NCBI GenBank assembly: GCA_017545365.1
Contig: JAFWOP010000053.1
Location: 1 to 64,000, forward strand
Reading direction: 5' to 3'
Source: Bacteroidales bacterium
Lineage (GTDB): Bacteria > Bacteroidota > Bacteroidia > Bacteroidales > P3
DNA length: 64,000 nt
Positions 7,832 to 15,959 of this stretch are shown piece after piece. Within the stretch, counting starts at the first letter, position 1, and each line of letters begins with the position of its first letter. The position numbers and the translations under genes are program-made. The notes beneath the pieces were generated by a model. That model was not told the origin of the DNA. It saw only the letters and a program-made list of their open reading frames with translations, and ran no database searches.

Positions 7832-9859
7832 CTATCGTAATTGATGAATCTTAGCCACGAAGCCGCCGCCGGGGGCAAGATGCACCTTCAGTTGCGTCAT
7901 GCCCATAATCCCATACTCATCGTAGTCGCTACCCTTTCGATGGGCGTTAGTTCCATCGGTATATATCGTGCCATACGCATTTAGCAGCCCTATCTCTATC
8001 TCCGACAGGTCAATCGCGATGTCCCGTTCCGTCCAATTGGTGATGCCGCCGATATACCACACGTCGCCTTTGCGCCGAGCGGTGACGATATATTCGCCCA
8101 CCTCGCCCTGCAGCACGCGTGTCTCGTCCCACACCGTGGGTATTTCCGCCACAAAGCGGGTGTAGTCGGGTTCTTTCTCATAGTTGGTGGGGGAGTCGCA
8201 CAGCATGTTCAGCGGCGACTCCAGCACGATGTACAGCGCCAGCTGGTGGCAGCGTGTGCCCTGGCTCATCGGCTCGCTCCAGCAGGGATAATAGCAGCCC
8301 TTGGCGCCGTTGTGCATCGCCCCTTGGGTGTAGTCCATAGGCCCTGAGGTCTGGCGGATGAAGGGCAACTCGGTGTCGTACTGCACCTGGTCCCATGTGG
8401 CGGGCGCCCACTTCAGCTGCTCCAAGCCTGCCACCCCTTCGAAGTTGAGCACGTTGGGGTAGGTACGGTTCAACCCTGCGGGCTTGAAGGCCCCATGGAA
8501 GTCCACTATCAGGTGGTACTTGGCGCACATGGCGGCGGCCCGCTTGTAAAACTGGGTGACCATCTGGTCGTCGCGGTCCATGAAGTCGACCTTGAAGCCC
8601 TTGATACCCATCTCGCTGTAGTGCTGGCACACATGCTCCATGTCGCGGTCGAAGGCGTAATAGCCCGCCCACAGTATCAGCCCCACGTTGCGCTCCTTGG
8701 CATACTGCACCAGCAGGGGCAGGTCTATCTCCGGCACCACCTGGAAGAGGTCGGCCTGCTTGTTCACCGCCCAGCCCTCGTCGAGAATGACGTACTCGAT
8801 GCCGTACTTCGAAGCGAAGTCGATATAGTGCATGTAGGTGTCGTTATTGATGCCGGCCTTGAAGTCCACCCCGCCGATGTTCCAGTTGTTCCACCAGTCC
8901 CATGCCACCTTGCCCGGCTTAATCCAGCTGAGGTCGGCCACTTTGCAGGGCTCGCCCAGCAGGTAGCTCATGTTGTTCATGGCCAGCTCCGCGCTGTTCT
9001 TCGCCACCATGGCTATACGCCACGGCATCACCGTCTCCTTGTTCACTTGTGCAATATACTCCTCCCGCTCCTTCACCAGCATCTGCAGGTTGTTGTGCCC
9101 GCCCTGTTCCAAGGTCTTGGGATAGGGGGCGTGTTCGCCCTCCAGCCTGAAGCCCGGCAGACTCTCGGGAGTGGTGGCACCCATCCCTTTGAGGTACAGG
9201 CCGGGGTAATCGGTCAGCGTGGACTCAGTGAGGCACACTTTCACCCCATGGGAGGCATGCACCAGCAGCGGCAGGAAGCAGAGCCTGCGGGTGTCCAGCT
9301 TCGACAGCGGAAGCGTGGTGTACAGGTTCTCGAACGAGGAGGCGAACTGCGCGTCGTGGTCCCCCTCGTCGAAGTTGGTCACATACGGCACCGTGACCTC
9401 AAAGTCAGCGGCAAAGTTGTACTGCACCTTCTCAAACCGCACCGTGCAGGGCTGGAATATCTGATAACGATAGGCGATGCCCTCGTTGTAAGCCCGGAAG
9501 ATGAGATTGAGGTCTTTGCGTATGCGCAGCGTCAGCTCGTTGTAATGGTTGCGCATTTGCGCCTGACGCGTGAAGGGCGAAGGGACCACCTCGTCAACGG
9601 TGCTGGTGGCTGCCTTCGTCACCACCATGCTGCCCGTCACCTCCTTGCCATAGACACGGTTCAGCCCCAGATGCGAGGGAAGCATAATAGTGACCCCGTT
9701 ATATACGATGTCGTAGGTTATCTCGTCCTCGGGCGTCGCCACAATATGTGTCACTAACTTGCCGTCGGGCGACTTCAATGTAAACTGCTGTTCCTTGGCA
9801 ACCGCCTCCCCTGCCTCTAAAAGCAGTGAAACCATCAAAAAAAGGAATAATCTCTTCAT
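7832..9859 (-). CDS. GH97 glycoside hydrolase, retaining alpha-galactosidase type
   Basis: 675 residues with a Sec signal peptide (about 1-21) and the three GH97 domains. Unlike the SusB-like paralogue at 1949-4030, the barrel carries D425 in GFKVDFMD and E480 in NFEGVAGLE. The 55-residue spacing equals that between nucleophile D415 and acid/base E470 of the retaining alpha-galactosidase BtGal97b. The HHE and HE signatures of inverting members are absent (LWAGYY and FHGAFKP instead). It probably removes alpha-galactosyl units in the periplasm; galactokinase is encoded about 3 kb away. Upstream of the S8 protease on the same transcript. Confidence 0.92.
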   Translation of the reverse strand: MKRLFLFLMVSLLLEAGEAVAKEQQFTLKSPDGKLVTHIVATPEDEITYDIVYNGVTIMLPSHLGLNRVYGKEVTGSMVVTKAATSTVDEVVPSPFTRQAQMRNHYNELTLRIRKDLNLIFRAYNEGIAYRYQIFQPCTVRFEKVQYNFAADFEVTVPYVTNFDEGDHDAQFASSFENLYTTLPLSKLDTRRLCFLPLLVHASHGVKVCLTESTLTDYPGLYLKGMGATTPESLPGFRLEGEHAPYPKTLEQGGHNNLQMLVKEREEYIAQVNKETVMPWRIAMVAKNSAELAMNNMSYLLGEPCKVADLSWIKPGKVAWDWWNNWNIGGVDFKAGINNDTYMHYIDFASKYGIEYVILDEGWAVNKQADLFQVVPEIDLPLLVQYAKERNVGLILWAGYYAFDRDMEHVCQHYSEMGIKGFKVDFMDRDDQMVTQFYKRAAAMCAKYHLIVDFHGAFKPAGLNRTYPNVLNFEGVAGLEQLKWAPATWDQVQYDTELPFIRQTSGPMDYTQGAMHNGAKGCYYPCWSEPMSQGTRCHQLALYIVLESPLNMLCDSPTNYEKEPDYTRFVAEIPTVWDETRVLQGEVGEYIVTARRKGDVWYIGGITNWTERDIAIDLSEIEIGLLNAYGTIYTDGTNAHRKGSDYDEYGIMGMTQLKVHLAPGGGFVAKIHQLR

Positions 9860-10087
9860 AACATGAATACTATTTTTCTTTAATAACGCAGACAGGCTTT
9901 AATTATTGCGCAGCCCATTATCCGCACAAACCTCCAACGAAGACACTAAAACCTCATAAAAGAACAACGCTCTTATGCTATATTTGACTGATTTTCACCA
10001 GCCTCGAAGAGGATAAATCTCAATAACGTTGCGGAAGTCGAGTGCAGAGCCGAACTTGTTCGGGCTATGCCGAGATGCAGCAACGTC
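9860..10087. other. Intergenic region without a recognised gene
   Basis: Between the divergent GH97 gene and repeat A copy 2. It holds an AT-rich leader for the GH97 gene and, from about 10010, an ACGTTGC...GCAACGT inverted repeat with GC-rich internal hairpins that may be part of the repeat element. No convincing ORF. Confidence 0.4.
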
Positions 10088-10238
10088 TCGAAGAAACCCC
10101 ACACAAGGAACGCAGTGTGAGGGCAACAAATCCCCTACTATTCAGCGTCTCGGAGAGACGCGACATTGAGAAAGTATGATAGAAATCAGTCATATACTAC
10201 ATAAGAGCCAAGAACAAAAATTTGATGCGTTTGCCCTG
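10088..10238. repeat. Dispersed repeat A, copy 2, with the TTTGATGCGTTTGCCCTG tail
   Basis: 10088-10205 matches 18-145. It is followed at 10221-10238 by the 18-mer TTTGATGCGTTTGCCCTG. The same 18-mer occurs at 51752-51769 and, inverted, at 51407-51424, which marks it as an end of a dispersed element family. Confidence 0.7.
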
Positions 10239-10256
10239 TTATTTTTAGAAAAAAAC

Positions 10257-10286
10257 TTGCGTTTTTGGATTTTTTTCGTATCTTTG
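10257..10286 (+). promoter_or_regulatory. Promoter of the exported three-gene cluster
   Basis: TTG at 10257-10259 and TATCTTTG at 10279-10286 are separated by 19 bases, the standard Bacteroidota arrangement. The transcript would have a roughly 100-base AT-rich leader before the ATG at 10391. Confidence 0.75.
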
Positions 10287-10390
10287 CACCGTGAATGTAG
10301 TCAAATCCATAACAACATTGAGAACAAAAAAACACAATAACACAATAAACAATCAGTAGAAATAAACAAATTAAAATCAATAACTTAAAC

Positions 10391-10927
10391 ATGAAAAAAA
10401 AAGGATTATTATTTGCTCTACTAGTAGCATTATTTGCGAGCACTAGTTTTGCTCAACAAACAAGAATCATCTCTGTTATTAATGAATCAAATGGACGGCA
10501 ACCGTGGTGGGACATCTTAGAAGTCGCAAAAGCCCGCTATTCGACAGTTAAAGCCTCCGTATCTTTTCAAGTAACCCCAGACGGAGAATACGTTGAGATA
10601 CACCGTTTGGATTGTGAGGATCCTGGTAATGTTAAATGTAGATGGAGTTCGGTTGACCGCACACCATCACCAATTAGCTTCAATGGTTTCTCAATTAGCA
10701 GAACGACTATTGACAATTTGACGGATGAAATGCTTGACGAAATTGACGGTATATTATATAGCAGTGAGCAAAGTACAGGAACTGTGTCTAGAACACTATC
10801 AATATGGCAAAACAACCAATTATTAATAATTCTCTTAACTGCCAGATGGATCAATGGTAATGCCAACTGTGATGCCAACATTACCATTGAAATAAAAGAC
10901 ATTACTCAATTTGTTGATTTGTATTAA
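10391..10927 (+). CDS. Exported protein of unknown function (178 aa)
   Basis: A clear Sec signal peptide (about 1-21, MKKKGLLFALLVALFASTSFA-Q) is followed by a mature domain of about 157 residues with alternating hydrophobic and polar strands, suggesting a small beta-rich periplasmic protein. Three cysteines lie in the mature part, two in LDCEDPGNVKCRW. It has its own promoter and is 23 bases upstream of the next exported protein. Codon usage is AT-richer than in the flanking gal and GH97 genes, which suggests accessory DNA. No family recognised. Confidence 0.8.
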   Translation: MKKKGLLFALLVALFASTSFAQQTRIISVINESNGRQPWWDILEVAKARYSTVKASVSFQVTPDGEYVEIHRLDCEDPGNVKCRWSSVDRTPSPISFNGFSISRTTIDNLTDEMLDEIDGILYSSEQSTGTVSRTLSIWQNNQLLIILLTARWINGNANCDANITIEIKDITQFVDLY

Positions 10928-10950
10928 GCCATTTAACTCATCTTCCCTAC

Positions 10951-12183
10951 ATGAAAAAGTGGATTTATTCAATAGTGCTTCTGCACCTTTTCTGTTCCAC
11001 TACCCTAGCACAGGACAATAATGGCATCTTAAAAAAAACGGACATAAGCCAATACTGCCATTTGGACACGTTACTTTCATTCAAGAACGAAACTGGTGGA
11101 ACCACCAAACACCCAGTCATGGCAAGTTTTGACAATAGATATGTCTTCACCTGTTATGACGCACGTTTAGGTTGCGACACAATCGTAATATACCATATTC
11201 ATACCGATACCTACAATGTGGACACAATACGGATATACGAACAGGGCATCAGCCATTACCTACAAAAGAACCTTAGCAATCAATTCAAGGCTGTCGCCAT
11301 TTGGGACAGCCTCATTGTCCTTTGCACATACCGACGAGCCTTAGTGTATTGCCTTGAGGAGGACGGCTCCTACAAAAAAAGGAATAGTATAAAAATCCCC
11401 TTTAACTTTGAAAAGGCTCAGATGGTTGACAAACATACCATCCTATTCGTAGACGCTTACCATAGCCGACGAAAGCACCGCACCTCCATGTACCTTTACA
11501 ATATAGAAAAGGGGAAGGTCATGGGTGCAATACATCCCTATTTGAATTCCACCCTCAACACTTATTTCAGCAATATGGCATCTGCCGATTACCGCAATGG
11601 AAAAATCATATGGACACATAACAATGAATATTCTTTTATCGAATATAATCTTGCCCTACAGCAGACCGACAGCACACACTACGACGAATACCATTGGCAT
11701 CCGCTGCCATACCACATAATACACAAGGCCTCAAAATATAAATGGACCCAGGCAGTAGACATCATGAACACCGTCCAAGACAAGAATGTGAAATCAGACA
11801 TGATTATGTGGGTCTTATTGTTGGACAATGAACAACTAATGATTATACGGAAGCCTCACGACTCAAATCTTAAGGCTATCGACCTCTGGTCAAAAAAAAC
11901 TGGAAAATGGCGGCCCTCCATATGCAACATAACGGACGCGGGATACTGGCTGAACCCACACGACACTGTGAGAAATCATATCCAACTCGGCTTTTCTGCC
12001 GGAGACTATGTGTCTGCATGTGGGGGTAAAATAGTCACCCTTACCACAATGGGCTGCATGGATTCTTTTGACAACCTCACTGGAAAAGAATATACCATTA
12101 AACGAGACGACTATCTCTTGGATAACAACTATTTCCTACAGTTGCGCATCTACACTTATGATTTTGGCGACATGACAAAATGA
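10951..12183 (+). CDS. Exported protein of unknown function, possible beta-propeller
   Basis: 410 residues with a signal peptide (about 1-20, ending TTLA-Q). The mature part has repeated blocks of the kind YVFTCYDA..DTIVIYHI, KAVAIWDSLIVLC and TILFVDAY, reminiscent of beta-propeller blades as in Bacteroidota TolB-like or BF3164-like proteins; this is inference from strand periodicity only. Its stop overlaps the ATG of the thioredoxin-like gene (ATGA), so the two are translationally coupled. Several cysteines in the mature chain may make it a client of that thioredoxin-like protein. Confidence 0.75.
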   Translation: MKKWIYSIVLLHLFCSTTLAQDNNGILKKTDISQYCHLDTLLSFKNETGGTTKHPVMASFDNRYVFTCYDARLGCDTIVIYHIHTDTYNVDTIRIYEQGISHYLQKNLSNQFKAVAIWDSLIVLCTYRRALVYCLEEDGSYKKRNSIKIPFNFEKAQMVDKHTILFVDAYHSRRKHRTSMYLYNIEKGKVMGAIHPYLNSTLNTYFSNMASADYRNGKIIWTHNNEYSFIEYNLALQQTDSTHYDEYHWHPLPYHIIHKASKYKWTQAVDIMNTVQDKNVKSDMIMWVLLLDNEQLMIIRKPHDSNLKAIDLWSKKTGKWRPSICNITDAGYWLNPHDTVRNHIQLGFSAGDYVSACGGKIVTLTTMGCMDSFDNLTGKEYTIKRDDYLLDNNYFLQLRIYTYDFGDMTK

Positions 12184-12656
12184 GGAGCACACCACTTTTT
12201 CTATTCTTCTTCATCACCGTGGCACACCTGGCCGTACACCCACAAGTAAGGCCCTTTGCAACCACCATTCGGGGCGAATACCTTGACCGTCCCGACAGCA
12301 TAGAAGTGATGATGATTCTATACAACTCCGCCCACTGCCATCAATGCATGCAGTCTTTGTCAGACTATGCGGTGCGCTGGTCGCAAAAGAAGGCTGGCAG
12401 GTCAGTTATAGTACTTATTCCTGGCTTACAAGTAACCCTGTTAAGAAACGAGGCAAGCATTGTACCGGTCTTTTTCCCAAAAAACAGCTGCCCGCCCATC
12501 GTATACGACCGAATCCCGAACGTATCAGACCAATATACAGCCATCTATCAAATAACGCATTTCCCCGCTGTGATTATGTGGTATCCCGACGGCCGTAAGG
12601 AATACTTTTCTTACGAACAAATGTTCCGCTCCAAAAAACCACGATTTCCCAAATAG
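12180..12656 (+). CDS. Exported thioredoxin-fold protein with CHQC motif
   Basis: 158 residues: N-terminal signal or anchor helix (about 1-20) and a small thioredoxin-like domain. ILYNSAHCHQCMQSL places a CxxC pair at C53 and C56 after a beta strand, and HFPAVIMWYPDGR supplies the expected cis-Pro strand (FPAVI). Likely a periplasmic thiol-disulfide protein. It overlaps the upstream propeller-like gene by 4 bases and ends the cluster. The convergent galK gene follows after 26 bases. Specific partner unknown; the two upstream cysteine-containing exported proteins are the natural candidates. Confidence 0.75.
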   Translation: MRSTPLFLFFFITVAHLAVHPQVRPFATTIRGEYLDRPDSIEVMMILYNSAHCHQCMQSLSDYAVRWSQKKAGRSVIVLIPGLQVTLLRNEASIVPVFFPKNSCPPIVYDRIPNVSDQYTAIYQITHFPAVIMWYPDGRKEYFSYEQMFRSKKPRFPK

Positions 12657-12682
12657 TACCTGGCCTTACGCGGCAAAGGAGG

Positions 12683-13822
12683 CTAATGGGCAATCCTCCT
12701 CGCCCCGCCGCCTATCACCACGGGGATGACCTTGCACTCGCGCCCGAACTGGGCCTTGTAGCTCTGGGCCACGGTGTCCACAAAGGTGTCGTAGCGGTCG
12801 TCGGCCACCAGGTTGATAGTGCAGCCGCCGAAGCCTCCGCCCATGATGCGGCTGCCGGCGACACCGCAGCGGCGCGCCTCGTCGACGAGGAAGTCTAGCT
12901 CCTCGCAGCTCACCTCGTAGTCGCGGCTCAGCCCCTCATGGGTCAGGTACATCTGCCGCCCGACGGCCTCATAGTCGTCGCACTGCAGGGCCTCGCTGAC
13001 GGCCATCACACGGTCGTATTCACCCAAGACGTACTTGGCGCGCATATAGTCCTCCTCGCTAATGCTTTGCTTCACGGCCTCCAGCTGCTCCCACGAGCAG
13101 TCGCGCAGGGTCTCCACACCCACTTTACGCGCCACCCGCTCGCAGCTGTTGCGACGGTCGTTATAGGGTGACCCTACCAGCTCATGCTTCACACAGCTGT
13201 TCACCAGCACCAGGCGGTAGCCCTTGGGATGCCAGGGGAAATACTCGAACTCGCCGCTGCGGCAGTCCAGCCGCACCAGGTGACCCTCCCGACCATGCAT
13301 AGAGATAAACTGGTCCATGATGCCGCAGTTCATACCTACGTATTTATGCTCAGTGGCCTGTCCGATGCGGGCGAGCGTCATCTTGTCCAGCCCGCCGCCG
13401 AACAGCGCATTCAGCGCATTGGCAAAGCAGCACTCCAAGGCGGCCGAGGAACTCATTCCCGCGCCCAGCGGCACATCGCCGGCATAGACGGTGTCGAACC
13501 CCTCCACCGGCACTCCGGCAGCCATCAGTTCACGCACCACACCATAAACGTAGCGGAAATGCACCGACTCGGGACCCTTCTCGTCGGCGATGTCGAACTC
13601 GCACAGGCGGTCCAAATCCACGGCATAAGCCCGCACACGACACCCCCCGTTGGGACGAATCATGGCCGTAATGCCCTGACAGACGGCACCCGGGAAGACG
13701 AACCCGCCATTATAGTCGGTATGCTCCCCTATGAGGTTGATGCGGCCGGGTGCGGCCCACAGGCTGCCCTCCTCCGAGCCAAAATGCTGAACAAAAAGCT
13801 GATGAAGAATAGAAGTGTCCAT
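12683..13822 (-). CDS. galK: Galactokinase
   Basis: 379 residues, normal length for GalK. Phosphorylates alpha-D-galactose to galactose-1-phosphate with ATP in the Leloir pathway. The galactokinase signature GRINLIGEHTDYNGG (about 26-40), the GHMP motif PLGAGMSSSAALE (118-130) with the glycine-serine loop for ATP, the catalytic-base context MNCGIMDQF, and the C-terminal GSRIMGGGFGGCT are all intact. Transcribed alone from a TATCTTTG promoter. The nearby retaining GH97 could feed it galactose. Confidence 0.96.
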   Translation of the reverse strand: MDTSILHQLFVQHFGSEEGSLWAAPGRINLIGEHTDYNGGFVFPGAVCQGITAMIRPNGGCRVRAYAVDLDRLCEFDIADEKGPESVHFRYVYGVVRELMAAGVPVEGFDTVYAGDVPLGAGMSSSAALECCFANALNALFGGGLDKMTLARIGQATEHKYVGMNCGIMDQFISMHGREGHLVRLDCRSGEFEYFPWHPKGYRLVLVNSCVKHELVGSPYNDRRNSCERVARKVGVETLRDCSWEQLEAVKQSISEEDYMRAKYVLGEYDRVMAVSEALQCDDYEAVGRQMYLTHEGLSRDYEVSCEELDFLVDEARRCGVAGSRIMGGGFGGCTINLVADDRYDTFVDTVAQSYKAQFGRECKVIPVVIGGGARRIAH

Positions 13823-13844
13823 AATGTACTATTTTTTCAACGTG

Positions 13845-13852
13845 CAAAGATA
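13845..13852 (-). promoter_or_regulatory. -7 promoter box for galK
   Basis: TATCTTTG on the minus strand, 22 bases upstream of the galK ATG; the expected start site leaves a short leader of roughly 15 bases. Confidence 0.75.
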
Positions 13853-13917
13853 CGGAAAAAAAATCATTCCGCCCCTTTTTGCCATACTTTTCTTTCGGTT
13901 CTTACGTTAACTTATGT

Positions 13918-14562
13918 ATGATGTACAAGAACTTCCTTTTCGACTTCGACGGCACCTTGGCCGACACCAGCCAGGGCATCATCCGCACCGTGCAAGGCAC
14001 GCTCAGCCGCATGGGCCTCCCCGCCGCCGACCCAGCAGCCATAGTCAAAACCATCGGGCTGCCGCTGCCCGACTGTTTCCGTCTGGCCACCGCAACCCCC
14101 GAAGCACGCATACAGGAGGCCACCGACATCTACCGTGAGATATTCCCCGCCCTGGCACTCAAACACATCTCCCTCTTCCCACAAGTGCTTGAAACACTGT
14201 CACTGTTGCATAGATGCGGCATCCGCATGGCCATCGTGTCCTCACGCCACCACATGTCGCTCGACCCGCTGGTGCAGCAGTTGGGCATCATCCGACATAT
14301 CCCCCTCGGACAGGTATTTGGCGAGGACGAAGCCCTGCGCCCCAAGCCCGCACCCGACCTGGCACTCAAAGTCCTCGACAAGATGCGCCTCGACGCAGCC
14401 GACACCCTCGTGATAGGCGACACCATATACGACCTACAGATGGGTGCCTCCGCCGGATGCCACACCTGCGGCGTCACCTACGGCAACCAAAGCCGTGAGC
14501 AGCTGCTCACCGCTTCCCCCGACCACCTAATCGACCACTTCGCCCAGCTCGCCGCCCTCTAG
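13918..14562 (+). CDS. HAD-superfamily phosphatase, phosphoglycolate phosphatase-like
   Basis: About 214 residues. HAD motif I is FLFDFDGTLADT with the nucleophile Asp, motif II IVSSRH, motif III the Lys of RPKPAPDL, and motif IV VIGDTIYDLQMGASAG. A helical cap lies between motifs I and II as in subclass IA (PGP/Gph, beta-phosphoglucomutase). Start is ATG 13918 or 13921; the extra upstream frame back to 13879 is unlikely because it reads into the intergenic region shared with galK. Divergent from galK. The substrate cannot be read from sequence; the SSRH motif II slightly departs from the usual TS/TN. Confidence 0.9.
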   Translation: MMYKNFLFDFDGTLADTSQGIIRTVQGTLSRMGLPAADPAAIVKTIGLPLPDCFRLATATPEARIQEATDIYREIFPALALKHISLFPQVLETLSLLHRCGIRMAIVSSRHHMSLDPLVQQLGIIRHIPLGQVFGEDEALRPKPAPDLALKVLDKMRLDAADTLVIGDTIYDLQMGASAGCHTCGVTYGNQSREQLLTASPDHLIDHFAQLAAL

Positions 14563-14590
14563 CCTCCGCCCCCGTCAGAGCCTTTCACCT

Positions 14591-14794
14591 TTATTTCGAT
14601 TTCGATTTCGTTCTACTTTCATTCATGAACAATAAATACAAGGCAAACAAAATCGTGGCCGAAATGGACAGAATACCAAAGGACAACCATACACGGCGAC
14701 CAACGCACACCCTTCCACCTTCCATTTCCAACTGAATCTTTCTGCGCATTTCTATCTTAAACTCACTCAACCACTCTCTATTCCCAACTCTCAA
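14591..14794 (-). CDS. Possible small membrane protein (67 aa)
   Basis: A 67-codon frame with one plausible transmembrane helix (VWLSFGILSISATILFALYLLF) and charged flanks. Its C-terminus SRTKSKSK comes from an ATTTCG tandem repeat at 14594-14612. No ribosome-binding site or promoter box is obvious, so it may be a chance frame. Confidence 0.25.
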   Translation of the reverse strand: MRVGNREWLSEFKIEMRRKIQLEMEGGRVCVGRRVWLSFGILSISATILFALYLLFMNESRTKSKSK

Positions 14795-14922
14795 CGGTTT
14801 AACGATGGTACACAGAAAAGGAGGGGAAGCCTTGAGCTACCATAACATTAATTTATCTGTCTTTACATTCATTAGTTGCATATTGGTCTGGAATCTATCA
14901 CCTGCGCTGTTGAAAAATAATT

Positions 14923-14953
14923 TTTGCCATTCCAGAAAAAAAGAGTATTTTTG
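14923..14953 (+). promoter_or_regulatory. Promoter of the restriction-modification island
   Basis: TTTG at 14923-14926 and TATTTTTG at 14946-14953, separated by 19 bases. Transcription would start near 14960, placing the first usable ATG at 15008 and ruling out the longer frame that begins at 14924. Confidence 0.75.
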
Positions 14954-15007
14954 CACTTTGATAAAGTAGGCAACATACGCAGTTTACCCCAATCAACATC
15001 AACTATA

Positions 15008-15604
15008 ATGGCACCTATTTCACACATAAAATCCTCACTACCATACAACATTAAAGATGCCATAAGCATCTTTGAACACAGCAAAAGTTTATTGGGAAAG
15101 ACCTTACGGGATTTCGTATGGGAGGATTACGAGCCCAAGAAAGGTAAAGGTAGCCTCGGACAGATGGTAGAAAATATCTTCTTTTTGCTTGAAACGAACA
15201 ACTATGAAGGTGCCGACTTTTCGGAGGCGGGAATGGAGTTGAAATGCACCCCGCTAAAGAAAAGCAAGCAGGATGATTACCTTATTAAGGAACGGCTTGT
15301 GTGCAATATGATTAACTACTGCGAGGTTATAAAAGACGACTTTGAGCATTCACACTTTTATCTTAAATGTCGGTTGATGCTGTTGCTTTTCTATCTGCAT
15401 CATAAGAATTGCGACAACCTGGACTTGGAGTTCGTTTTTTCCGTTCTGTGGAAGTTGCCAAAGAAGGACTTGCTGATTATTCGCCACGATTACGAGGTAA
15501 TTCTCGACAAGATAAAACAGGGAAAGGCCCACGAACTCTCCGAGGGAGATACGATGTACCTCGGTGCCTGCCGGAAGGGGCATTACTTTTCAAACGTAGC
15601 ATGA
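15008..15604 (+). CDS. MutH/Sau3AI-family endonuclease, C-terminally truncated
   Basis: 198 residues from MAPISH. The family nicks or cleaves at GATC. D70-x6-E77-x-K79 (ADFSEAGMELKC) reproduces the MutH catalytic triad, with E55 in GQMVE before it and KERLVCNMINY after. The domain runs as far as SEGDTMYLGACRKG, then stops; MutH has about 30-40 further residues and Sau3AI a whole second DNA-binding domain of over 200. Whether the shortened protein is active is doubtful. Sits first in a five-gene island with a Dam-like and a DpnA-like methyltransferase, so GATC is the expected target. The next ATG follows after 1 base. Confidence 0.8.
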   Translation: MAPISHIKSSLPYNIKDAISIFEHSKSLLGKTLRDFVWEDYEPKKGKGSLGQMVENIFFLLETNNYEGADFSEAGMELKCTPLKKSKQDDYLIKERLVCNMINYCEVIKDDFEHSHFYLKCRLMLLLFYLHHKNCDNLDLEFVFSVLWKLPKKDLLIIRHDYEVILDKIKQGKAHELSEGDTMYLGACRKGHYFSNVA

Positions 15605-15605
15605 C

Positions 15606-15959
15606 ATGGAAAAAGAATACAACAACAAAATAGTTTATGATTTTCTCATCGAGGAATGCAAACAAAGTCCAGGTTTATGGGGTGAATTTGAAGAGGGGCT
15701 AATGTCTCATACGTCTAATGCAGAGTTTTGGGAAAAATTGTGTGACAAATTAGATTGTTTCCGTGTCTGCGAAGAATGTGGCAGACCGATGATAGAAGGC
15801 TATGTAATTGACGGCTGCAAAACATTTTGCTCAGATGAATGTCTGCACAAGCATCTTACAGATGAGGAATTCAACGAACTATACGACGATGGTGATGGTG
15901 ATACATTTTGGACAACGTGGTATGAAGATTCGATAACATACAAAAACAACAACAAATGA
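15606..15959 (+). CDS. Small zinc-binding protein of unknown function
   Basis: 117 acidic residues. The centre has CEECGRPMIEGYVIDGCKTFCSDEC split as CxxC and CxxxC pairs, a treble-clef or zinc-ribbon arrangement, then HKHLTDEEF. Similar small proteins occur in Bacteroidota mobile DNA. Its stop overlaps the ATG of the Dam-like gene (ATGA), so translation is coupled. No catalytic motif is seen; a regulatory or controller role in the island is possible but unproven. Confidence 0.75.
   Translation: MEKEYNNKIVYDFLIEECKQSPGLWGEFEEGLMSHTSNAEFWEKLCDKLDCFRVCEECGRPMIEGYVIDGCKTFCSDECLHKHLTDEEFNELYDDGDGDTFWTTWYEDSITYKNNNK

Noticed and set aside
6645..7844. 399-codon plus-strand ORF opposite the S8 protease
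   Set aside because: Shadow of a gene with an intact catalytic triad; no signal or motif in the antisense frame.
8495..9757. 420-codon plus-strand ORF opposite the second GH97 gene
   Set aside because: Shadow frame; the His/Val/Leu-rich translation reflects reverse-complemented coding sequence.
14924..15007. N-terminal extension of the MutH-like protein
   Set aside because: The upstream codons overlap the promoter -33 and -7 elements, so they lie upstream of the predicted transcription start.
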